From Subdoligranulum variabile (GTDB lineage: Bacteria; Bacillota; Clostridia; Oscillospirales; Ruminococcaceae): a stretch of 23,483 bases of DNA. Numbering within the stretch: position 1 is the stretch's first letter; every line of letters begins with the position of its first letter. Positions 6,951 to 13,511 of this stretch are shown here, piece by piece. The notes beneath the pieces are model-generated. The model was not told the origin of the DNA and did no database searches. It worked only from the letters and a program-made list of their open reading frames with translations. A program made the position numbers and the translations under genes. Location: assembly GCA_003343905.1 (NCBI GenBank), contig QAKI01000058.1, forward strand, positions 18,802-42,284. The letters run 5' to 3'.

Positions 6951-8288
6951 TCAGTGCGCGACGGTTTCCCCTTTTGATGCAAGATAGGGCCGTATCCGCG
7001 CGGTCATGCGCTCGACTTCCTCCGGCGTGACGTGGGCCTTGTCCACATAGCCGTAGATGCGCTGGGCAAAGTTGGCCAGCGGCGGGCAGAACGCGAACAC
7101 CCGGCGCGGCTCCCACCTGTGCCGGTAGAGGAAATGCACCCCCGCCAGCGCCACGAACTTGAGCAGGTTGAAGTGCGGCGTAAAGCCCGGCCCCATGGGC
7201 TCGTCCCGGGGCGGGTTTTTGTACACATCTTCCAGCAGGTCGGCCATCCGCAGGTAGGCGGGGCGGGCGCCGGGGTCAAAGTACCCCTCGATGACTTCCC
7301 GCGCGATGGGAAAGGGCGGTTCCGGGTCCGCCATGGCGGCGGTGAATTCGTCGTAGGTGGTCACATACCGCGCGCCCTTGTAGATGACGGGGTCATACTC
7401 GTGCTCGATGGGGGTGGGGCGCAGGATGTGGCAGCTTTTGCCCGCCATGTAGACTTCCGCGATGGCGGTGCTCATCCAGATGGAGATGGAATCCGCCGCC
7501 ACGATCCACTGCTTGACGGAATCCGCAAAGATCACGTGGAAGTTGGGCCGCTTTTTCGCCAGTTCTTCCAGCGCGGGGCTGTTCCATTCGCTGGGGTGGC
7601 GGCGGTAGACCAGTTCCACTTCGGGGTGGTCGGCCAGATAGCGGTCGAACCAGCCGAGCGTTTCGGCCATCGAAACGCGGTTGGTCCGGGCAAAGCCGGT
7701 GAAGTCGGTGCCCGCCATTTTGGAAAGTTCGGCCACCTCGTCGTCGTTCATGCTGGCGTAGCCGAAGCTGGAAATATACAGGTGCAGCCGCTTGGCGGGG
7801 TCCAGGCCGAACTCCCGGCACAGCGCGGCTTTGTCCTTGAAATACCCGGCAAATTCCGGCCGCAGAAAGTCCATCATCACAGCGCCGGTCACGGGGGTGT
7901 TTTTGGGGTCCATGCCGTGGGCCTGCAGGCGTTTGGCCGTGCGGGCGCCCCAGCAGGTCTGCACGCAGCGCTTGGCGTTGCCGTTCATGTTGAACCAGTC
8001 GCCTTCCTCCTGCGTGTCCGAGAGCATCTGCTCCCAGTGCAGGTTGACGATCTTGTTGCAGCGGCCGATGTTGTTGTACACATGGCTGTTGATGGCTTCG
8101 TTGTCGTACATGCAGCTTGCGACCAGCACTTCCGGCTTGTCCCGGCGGAACAGCCGCAGGTGTTTGGGGTCCAGAAGCTGGCGGATCTCGGCGGAATAGC
8201 CGCGGCGTTCCAGTTCCAGCTTGAGCAGCAGGTCGCTTTCATATTCGCGCACGGTGTGCTCGTACAAGATCAAAAAATCCAGTGCCAC
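6951..8288 (-). CDS. Surface carbohydrate biosynthesis protein, GT-B glycosyltransferase-like
   Basis: Cytosolic protein of 445 residues. The N-terminus (ALDFLILYEHTVREYESDLL) and the C-terminal half, with YRRHPSEWNS followed by VIFADSVKQWIVAADSISIW and STAIAEVYMAGK, resemble the group annotated as surface carbohydrate biosynthesis proteins and the GT-B fold of CDP-glycerol or sugar transferases. Which sugar or polyol it moves is not visible. I start it at the GTG at 8288, because AAGGAG lies 7 nt upstream and the reading frame further upstream overlaps the neighbouring gene in a different frame. Only 11 nt separate it from the stop of the SGNH gene, so the two are surely co-transcribed. A non-catalytic role in polymer assembly is the alternative. 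Confidence 0.75.
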   Translation of the reverse strand: MALDFLILYEHTVREYESDLLLKLELERRGYSAEIRQLLDPKHLRLFRRDKPEVLVASCMYDNEAINSHVYNNIGRCNKIVNLHWEQMLSDTQEEGDWFNMNGNAKRCVQTCWGARTAKRLQAHGMDPKNTPVTGAVMMDFLRPEFAGYFKDKAALCREFGLDPAKRLHLYISSFGYASMNDDEVAELSKMAGTDFTGFARTNRVSMAETLGWFDRYLADHPEVELVYRRHPSEWNSPALEELAKKRPNFHVIFADSVKQWIVAADSISIWMSTAIAEVYMAGKSCHILRPTPIEHEYDPVIYKGARYVTTYDEFTAAMADPEPPFPIAREVIEGYFDPGARPAYLRMADLLEDVYKNPPRDEPMGPGFTPHFNLLKFVALAGVHFLYRHRWEPRRVFAFCPPLANFAQRIYGYVDKAHVTPEEVERMTARIRPYLASKGETVAH

Positions 8289-8299
8289 AGGCAATCTCC

Positions 8300-9250
8300 T
8301 TACGCAGTCGCGGTCACATCGGTGAACAGTTCCTCGGTCCAGTCCGGCAGGCCGTAGCGTTCGTCCAGATGGAACCCGTCGAAAAACTGGGTGTCGTCGT
8401 CGGTGATGCAGCTCCCGCCCCACTCGTAGTCCAGCAGCGTGAAGCCGTCCGCTTCGCTCCAGGCGCGCAGGGTGGGCAGCACCTCGTTTTCCATCGCTTC
8501 GGTGATGCCGAACACATCGCACACTTCGGTGCGCACGTTTTCGGCCATGGGCGGCAGCACCACGATGAGCCGCACGCCCCGCGCGTTGCAGTCGGCGGCC
8601 AGCGTGCGCAGCCGGGCGAACTGTTCCTCGTTCAGCGTCCAGTTGCGGCACTTGGGGGTGATGGTGGCCGGGTAGTCGTACAGTTTGCGGTGCAGCGGCA
8701 GCACGGTGCCGTCGTCGGCCAGATAGTCGCTCTCGACCCAGTCGCCGGATTCGATGGCGTCCGGCGTGCCGCGCAGGGTGTCCATCAATACGGTCAGGGC
8801 GTTGACGTTGTATTCCAGATTCAGGCAGTAGGCCAGCGGGTTTTCCAGCGTTTCTTCCAACTGGGCGAAGCGGTCGGTGTCGTAGCTTTCGTTGAGGGTG
8901 TAGAAGGATACCCCCACCAGCAGCGTGTCCACGGGGTTGCCGCTTTGCAGCACATAGTCGGCCAGGTCCAGCGTTTCTTTCAGCGACGCGCCGCCGAAAG
9001 AAAGGTTCTGCCATTCGGCGCCGCTGACCGCGGCCACCTGTTCCATGTCGAAGTGGGCCAGGCGGCTGTCGCCCAGAATGAGGCTGCGGCCGGGGTCCTG
9101 CTGGTAGGCCCGCACGCGGGCCACCGGCTGGCTGGACCCGGCGGAATCTTTCAGGCCGAAGTAGTTGTTGGGTTCAAAGGCGATAAAGACCGCCAGCCAC
9201 ACGGCCACGGGAATGGCCAGCAGCGCCAGTTTTTTCAGAATGTTTTTCAC
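8300..9250 (-). CDS. Membrane-anchored SGNH-type hydrolase/acyltransferase (DltD/AlgJ-X-like)
   Basis: Predicted to act on the outer face of the membrane as the partner of an MBOAT protein, transferring or removing O-acyl groups on a surface polymer. The 316-residue protein has a single hydrophobic helix at about 7-25, then an extracellular domain with GDSR at 60-63 (SGNH block I, nucleophile Ser62), NLSFGG (block II region) and a C-terminal DGFH at 291-294 (Asp-x-x-His of block V). These complete a plausible catalytic triad. I start it at GTG 9250; the in-frame ATG 21 nt upstream overlaps the AAAGGAGGG ribosome site and cannot be the start. It follows the MBOAT gene after a 670-bp repeat-filled gap. 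Overall similarity to DltD or AlgX is inferred from motifs and context only. Confidence 0.8.
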   Translation of the reverse strand: MKNILKKLALLAIPVAVWLAVFIAFEPNNYFGLKDSAGSSQPVARVRAYQQDPGRSLILGDSRLAHFDMEQVAAVSGAEWQNLSFGGASLKETLDLADYVLQSGNPVDTLLVGVSFYTLNESYDTDRFAQLEETLENPLAYCLNLEYNVNALTVLMDTLRGTPDAIESGDWVESDYLADDGTVLPLHRKLYDYPATITPKCRNWTLNEEQFARLRTLAADCNARGVRLIVVLPPMAENVRTEVCDVFGITEAMENEVLPTLRAWSEADGFTLLDYEWGGSCITDDDTQFFDGFHLDERYGLPDWTEELFTDVTATA

Positions 9251-9323
9251 AGGCCGTTCCCTCCTTTCCAAATGGTGCGGGGCTTTTTCAAATTTGTCTG
9301 TACGGCGGCGCGCTGTGGCGCAT

Positions 9324-9348
9324 TGTAGGGCGGGGTCTTGACCCCGCC
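9324..9348 (+). repeat. Repeat C, copy 2
   Basis: Identical over 25 bp, in inverted orientation, to 4617-4641; core dyad GGCGGGGTC / GACCCCGCC. It lies in the gap between the SGNH and MBOAT genes. Confidence 0.75.
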
Positions 9349-9394
9349 GTGGGGCGTCCCGGAGAGTGTGACGCTCCCGGTAGCAAACCCCTCA

Positions 9395-9434
9395 GGCCGC
9401 TGCGCGGCCAGCTCCCCTGGTAGGGGAGCCTTTT
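9395..9434. repeat. Tandem GC hairpins, the second terminator-like
   Basis: GGCCGC-TGC-GCGGCC (9395-9409) is followed at once by GCTCCCCT-GGT-AGGGGAGC and CTTTTT (9411-9434). A third related piece, CCCCAAAGGGGAGCCTTT, follows at about 9461-9478. I recall similar CTCCCC/GGGGAGC palindromes being frequent in Oscillospiraceae genomes; this is memory, not a search. As a terminator it would act on the plus strand, where no gene precedes it. Confidence 0.55.
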
Positions 9435-9510
9435 TGAGTGGGCAGCAATCGAAAGCGAGTCCCCAAAGGGGAGCCTTTGACGGGCAGTAGAGGAAAAGCC
9501 TCCCCTCTAG

Positions 9511-9627
9511 GGGCTGCGGAGTCGAGCGCCGCCTGCGGCGGATGCAGCGAGACGAAGCAGGGGCAGCGGTCGTAGAATGCAAGCGCCGCACCAAGGCGCG
9601 CGGCATGATGCGGGAACCGCAACCCGT
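9511..9627 (-). repeat. Repeat B, copy 2
   Basis: Ungapped partner of 2780-2896 in opposite orientation. Read on the minus strand it begins GGGTTGCGG and ends CCGCAGCCC, a 9-nt terminal inverted repeat with one mismatch. Here it stands alone, not inside a repeat A. Confidence 0.75.
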
Positions 9628-9721
9628 GGGTGTCTGCCGCAGGCAGACGGAGGGGTGGAAACTTTCCAGGTGATGGTCACGTTACCTTTAGCAAGTGTGC
9701 CCGGTGGGCGCACCGCTTTTT

Positions 9722-9904
9722 AATCCGTCGCCATCGGCGGACATGTGCCGACGATGGCGACACCGACAGGGAAATTTCAGGCAAAATTGTGTGCGAGGCC
9801 AAAGGCCGAGTGCGCGGTTTTGGCTGAAATTTTGTCGAAGGGGAATCCAAAGGGGGAAATAGCCGCGTCAGGCGCAGCCGTGCGCGAGTGTTGCCCCTTT
9901 TGAA
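9722..9904 (-). repeat. Repeat A, copy 2
   Basis: Inverted copy of the element at 17411-17598. The long stem pairs 9772-9786 with 9818-9832 (AAATTTCAGGCAAAA / TTTTGGCTGAAATTT, one mismatch). The short stem pairs 9727-9736 with 9752-9761 and is perfect. It begins 17 nt after the MBOAT stop codon in the sense orientation of that gene, so it would form its 3' untranslated structure. Confidence 0.85.
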
Positions 9905-9921
9905 GCAGCGAAGCTGCGTTA

Positions 9922-11409
9922 TCAGAACCCCGCGTACATCCCAAAGCCCGCGGTGCCAAACCCGCCGCTCTGCATGATGTAGCCCGCCAGCAGGAAGATC
10001 ACCAGCAGGTAATACACCACCCAGCGGTGCTTTTCGCCCGCCAGCGCGATCTCCGACGGCTTGTTTTTATAATGGAAAGCCCGGCGGGCGTCCAGCCAGA
10101 ACGCCAGCGCCAGCACGGCCAGCACAAAGCCGTAATAGGCCGCCACCATGATGGTGTTGGCATAGAACCCGGTGTAGACGGTGCTGTACAACTCCCCACC
10201 CAACCGGACGGGGTCCCAGCCCCGGAACCACCCCGCCAGGTAGCCGAAGGCGTCCCCGACCGTCATATGATCGGAAACGGGCGCCGAACCTACCCGGAAG
10301 AACACCATACTCACGGACCACAAGGCGAACACCCCGGCCCGCTTGGCCCACAGCACCCAGGCGGGGGCTTTCTTTTTGGGCTTGCCGAAGCGGCGGTGCA
10401 GCAGTTCCTCGCCCAGGCGGTAGCAGGCCTGCAAAAGCCCCCAGATGACGAACGGCAGCGTGTTGCCGTGCCAGAACCCCGAAAGGAAGAACACCGTGAA
10501 CACGCAGACCTCGGCGGGCAGGCGCGAAAGCCGCCCGCGGGTGGGGCCGGTCAGGTCGGCCCAGGCCAGCGGCATGAACAGGTAATCCTGCAGCCAGGAA
10601 GAAAAGCTGATGTGCCACCGGCTCCAAAAGCCCGAAAAGTTGGTGGCGAAGAAGGGCGTCTTGAAGTTTTCCGGTAGGTCAAGGCCCAGGAACAGGCCCA
10701 CGGCGCGGGCCACTTCGGAATAGCCCGAAAAATTGAAGTAAAGCTGCAACGTGTAAGCCACCGCCGCCAGGATCAGCATGGGGCCGCCGTAGTTGCGGTA
10801 ATGGGGAAACACCTGATCCACCAGCACGCCCAGCACGTCGCTGACGGCCACCAGCTTGAACAGGCCCAGCGCCATCAGCCGCAGGCCGCGCACGGTGCGG
10901 TCCGGGTCAAAGCGGTGTTCCTCGCGGAACTGGGGCATCAGCGCCCCGGCCCGGCAGATGGGACCCTGGGTAACGGTGGCGAAGAAGTTCAAGAACAGCG
11001 CGCAGTGGATGGGGTTCTTCTCCACCTCGCAGTCGCCGCGTGCCGCGTCGATCAGGTAGGAGATGGCCGCAAAGCTGTAAAAGCTGATGCCCAGCGGCAT
11101 GGCGATGGCCCGCCAGCCTGCCAGCCCCGCAAAAGCGCCGTTATATTTGAAGAAGGCCAGCACGGCCAGCAGCCCCACGACGCCCACGCGCAGCGCGGCG
11201 GTCTTGTGGCGGCCTTCCAGCGCGCGGCCGCACAGGTAGGTCAGCGCCGCAATAACGATGGTGACCGGCAGCATGGACGGCATCGCCATCCAGTAGAACA
11301 GCCAGCTGGCCGCCAGCAGAAAGGGGCTTTGGGCGCGCCGGGGCAGGTGCAGGTAGACCGCGGCCACCACCAGCAGAAAGCCGAAAAAGCTGAAACTTTG
11401 CAGACTCAA
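9922..11409 (-). CDS. MBOAT family membrane-bound O-acyltransferase (AlgI/DltB-like)
   Basis: Multi-pass membrane protein expected to carry an acyl group, usually acetyl, across the membrane for O-acylation of an extracellular glycan. The 495-residue protein shows the MBOAT signature in order: MPLGISFYSFAAISYLID, then YFNFSGYSEVARAVG, then RWHISFSSWLQDYLF (His266), then the FFLSGFWHG block whose His314 is the family's catalytic candidate. About ten hydrophobic segments are spread along it. I start it at a TTG (11409) because GGAGGT lies 6 nt upstream and no ATG or GTG is suitably placed; the longer frame to 11523 would run through the promoter. Promoter elements are at 11495-11523. With the SGNH gene downstream it forms the two-component arrangement known from alginate and teichoic acid acylation. 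Confidence 0.92.
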   Translation of the reverse strand: MSLQSFSFFGFLLVVAAVYLHLPRRAQSPFLLAASWLFYWMAMPSMLPVTIVIAALTYLCGRALEGRHKTAALRVGVVGLLAVLAFFKYNGAFAGLAGWRAIAMPLGISFYSFAAISYLIDAARGDCEVEKNPIHCALFLNFFATVTQGPICRAGALMPQFREEHRFDPDRTVRGLRLMALGLFKLVAVSDVLGVLVDQVFPHYRNYGGPMLILAAVAYTLQLYFNFSGYSEVARAVGLFLGLDLPENFKTPFFATNFSGFWSRWHISFSSWLQDYLFMPLAWADLTGPTRGRLSRLPAEVCVFTVFFLSGFWHGNTLPFVIWGLLQACYRLGEELLHRRFGKPKKKAPAWVLWAKRAGVFALWSVSMVFFRVGSAPVSDHMTVGDAFGYLAGWFRGWDPVRLGGELYSTVYTGFYANTIMVAAYYGFVLAVLALAFWLDARRAFHYKNKPSEIALAGEKHRWVVYYLLVIFLLAGYIMQSGGFGTAGFGMYAGF

Positions 11410-11494
11410 CGCTGCACCTCCGATAAAACCGTTCGATGGGAATGTTCCGGGGCGTTTTCGCCGGGGAAAGACAAAAACCGGAACGTAACAATTT

Positions 11495-11523
11495 ATTATA
11501 CACGATTTAGCGTACAGGCGCAA
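11495..11523 (-). promoter_or_regulatory. Promoter of the MBOAT/surface-glycan block
   Basis: On the minus strand TTGCGC (11518-11523), 17 nt, and a perfect TATAAT (11495-11500). Transcription would start near 11488, giving a leader of about 79 nt before the TTG start. Confidence 0.7.
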
Positions 11524-11527
11524 GGAT

Positions 11528-11621
11528 GGGAAGAAAGATAATAGAGAAAAGACTGAGAACAGAGAAAAGATAAAAGATAATAGATAATAAATAAGGTGGA
11601 CCGCGGGCCTGCGGCCCGCTC
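11528..11621 (-). repeat. Repeat E, copy 2
   Basis: Inverted copy of 3037-3140: GC palindrome GCGGGCCTGCGGCCCGC (11603-11619), GTCCACC, then heptamers TATTATC, TATTATC, TTTTATC and degenerate successors. It ends 4 bp from the -35 box of the MBOAT promoter. Confidence 0.8.
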
Positions 11622-11651
11622 AAAAAACGGCGGGGGCGGCGGTATGCGGGC

Positions 11652-11811
11652 GTTGTCAATACACAAACGTGTACGCTGGCAAAAATGCCCGGCGGCGCGT
11701 GGGCTTTGTCAATACACAAATGTGTACGTTGGTAAAAACGCCCGGCGGGGGCGGCGGCGCGTAGGTTTTGTCAATACACAAATGTGTACGCAGGGAAAAA
11801 ATACCCGGCGG
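11652..11811. repeat. Repeat F: three direct repeats with a TACACA/TGTGTA dyad
   Basis: Three units begin TTGTCAATACACAAA at 11653, 11706 and 11768 (spacings 53 and 62 bp). Each has the dyad TACACA-AA-TGTGTA (5 bp in the first unit), then ACG, a short A-run and CCCGGCGG. They lie in the divergent region between the MBOAT promoter and the ktrB promoter. Equal parts of each unit are conserved, which suits binding sites, but no regulator gene is nearby. Confidence 0.7.
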
Positions 11812-11950
11812 GCAGGGGGGAAAAAACGGGGCAGGGGAGAACGCCCCGCCCGGCGGGCGGGAACGGCGAAACCGCGCGCGATCTGCGCCCCGCGCCCGCG
11901 GTGCGGGCATATCCGGCGGGTGCGGCGGCAAGAATATTTGCGCAGTCCTC

Positions 11951-11979
11951 TTGACGCGCCCGGTGTTTCGTGCTATGGT
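11951..11979 (+). promoter_or_regulatory. Promoter of ktrB-ktrA
   Basis: TTGACG (11951-11956), 17 nt, TATGGT (11974-11979). Start of transcription would be near 11986, leaving a leader of about 186 nt. Confidence 0.6.
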
Positions 11980-12026
11980 AAAGGCGATATTAAAAGAATA
12001 TGCAACGACGTTAAAACGGCGTTAAG

Positions 12027-12145
12027 ACCGGGATAAGTGGTGGAGTCTGTCATAGGGCCGCGTGCCCTATTTATCCGGTGCGGCCGGGGCGGGTGCCCGC
12101 CGCGCGGCGGGACTTCCCTTTACGGGGAGGTACCCGCCCTTTTTT
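12027..12145 (+). promoter_or_regulatory. Structured leader with terminator upstream of ktrB (candidate riboswitch or attenuator)
   Basis: Stem 1 pairs ACCGGGATAA (12027-12036) with TTATCCGGT (12071-12079), one bulged G. It encloses ATAGGGC-CGCGT-GCCCTAT (12052-12070) and an unpaired GTGGTGGAGTCTGTC. A second domain closes GGGCGGGT (12087-12094) on ACCCGCCC (12132-12139), enclosing two hairpins (12096-12111, 12112-12131), and ends in TTTTTT (12140-12145), as an intrinsic terminator does. A terminator between promoter and start codon implies conditional readthrough. It does not show the conserved blocks of the ydaO c-di-AMP riboswitch, which often controls ktr genes. Confidence 0.6.
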
Positions 12146-12171
12146 ATACGCTGCGCCGCAGAAGGAACGAT

Positions 12172-13479
12172 ATGAAGCCAATCACAGATTTTATAAAACG
12201 GCAGCCCCCCGCGCGTTTGATCGCAATGAGCTTTGCGCTGGTCATCCTGCTGGGTACGCTGCTGCTCAAGCTGCCGGTGTCCATCCGGCCGGGGCAGACG
12301 GTCACATGGACCGACGCGCTGTTCACTTCGACCAGCGCCGTCTGCGTCACCGGCCTGATCGTGGTGGACACCGCCGATACCTTCACCCCCGTGGGCCAGC
12401 TCATTGTGGCGGCGCTCATCCAGGTGGGGGGCCTGGGCATCACCTCCATCGGTATGGGGCTGGCGCTGGCCGCGGGGCGGCGCATCGGCTTCAAGGGCCG
12501 CGCCCTCGTGCGCGAGGCCCTCAACGTGGACAGTCTGGAAGGCATGATCCGCCTGGTGCGGGGCGTACTGGTCCTCACATTGGGGTTCGAGCTGGCCGGG
12601 GCGGTGTGGAGCTTCCCGGTGTTCGTGCGGGACTTCCCGCCGCTGCACGCCGCATGGGTCAGCGTGTTCCACTCCATCGCGGCGTTCAACAACGCGGGCT
12701 TCGATATTCTGGGCGGCATGCGCAACCTGATCCCCTACCATGACAGCGTGTGGCTGAATCTGGTCACCAGCGTGCTGATCATTCTGGGCGGCATCGGCTT
12801 CCTTGTCATTATGGACGTACACAAATGCCGCTTCCACTTCCGCAAGTTCACGCTGCACACCAAAGTGGTGCTGACCACCACGCTGGCGCTGCTGGCGGTG
12901 GGCACGGTGCTGTTGCAGATCACCGACCACATGGGCTGGCTGGCGGCGTTCTTCCACAGCGTATCGGCCCGCACGGCGGGCTTTTCCACCGTGCCGCTGG
13001 CCGAAATGAGCAACGGCGGCCTGTTCGTGCTCATCATGCTCATGTTCATCGGCGCGTCGCCGGGGTCCACGGGCGGCGGTATCAAGACGACCACCTTCTT
13101 CGTGCTCATGCAGGAAGTATGGTGCATCTTTACCAAGCGGCAGCCCGGCGCGTTCCACCGCCGCCTGCCCCGCGGTTCGCTGGCCAAGGCGGCCACCGTG
13201 GCCCTGCTGGGCCTGATCGTGGTCTGCACGGGGACCTTCCTGCTGTGCGTGCTGGAACCGGGGCTGGATTTCGCCCAGATCCTGCTGGAAGAAGTTTCCG
13301 CCTTCGGCACGGTGGGCCTGTCCACCGGCATCACGGCCACGCTGCGGCAGGCCAGCAAGTTCGTGCTGATCCTTACGATGTATATCGGGCGCGTGGGCGC
13401 CTTCACATTGTTGTCCATCTGGGTGGAACGGCCCGAACCGACCGCCCGGTATATCGAGGAAGGCATCGCCATCGGCTGA
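12172..13479 (+). CDS. ktrB: Potassium uptake channel subunit KtrB/TrkH
   Basis: Membrane pore of a K+ uptake system driven by ion gradients. The 435 residues contain four M1-P-M2 repeats with the filter segments CVTGL (58-62), NNAGF (173-177), RTAGF (267-271) and GTVGL (379-383), each with the filter glycine. The intramembrane gate loop of KtrB/TrkH is seen as SPGSTGGGIKTT (297-308). Length fits KtrB rather than the longer TrkH. I start it at ATG 12172, after AAGGA 5 nt upstream; a longer reading frame back to 12037 covers the leader terminator and is not credible. The regulatory subunit ktrA follows after 32 nt. Expression is probably controlled by the structured leader. Confidence 0.95.
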   Translation: MKPITDFIKRQPPARLIAMSFALVILLGTLLLKLPVSIRPGQTVTWTDALFTSTSAVCVTGLIVVDTADTFTPVGQLIVAALIQVGGLGITSIGMGLALAAGRRIGFKGRALVREALNVDSLEGMIRLVRGVLVLTLGFELAGAVWSFPVFVRDFPPLHAAWVSVFHSIAAFNNAGFDILGGMRNLIPYHDSVWLNLVTSVLIILGGIGFLVIMDVHKCRFHFRKFTLHTKVVLTTTLALLAVGTVLLQITDHMGWLAAFFHSVSARTAGFSTVPLAEMSNGGLFVLIMLMFIGASPGSTGGGIKTTTFFVLMQEVWCIFTKRQPGAFHRRLPRGSLAKAATVALLGLIVVCTGTFLLCVLEPGLDFAQILLEEVSAFGTVGLSTGITATLRQASKFVLILTMYIGRVGAFTLLSIWVERPEPTARYIEEGIAIG

Positions 13480-13511
13480 TGCCCGCAAAAAAACAGGCAG
13501 GTGCATAGGAT

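Noticed and set aside
6951..9014. 687-residue protein as one gene with a long N-terminal extension
   Set aside because: The first 240 codons are an alternative frame of the SGNH gene; the GTG at 8288 with AAGGAG marks the true start.
11652..11811. Threefold repeat as a short CRISPR array or replication iterons
   Set aside because: Spacings are unequal, intervening sequences share GC-rich text, and there is no cas, rep or origin-associated gene.
12027..12145. ydaO c-di-AMP riboswitch before ktrB
   Set aside because: The expected GGGGAACC- and GACAGCTAAC-like conserved blocks of that class, as I remember them, are absent.
12037..12171. N-terminal extension of KtrB
   Set aside because: It would translate through the leader terminator; the ATG at 12172 has a ribosome site and gives the normal family N-terminus.
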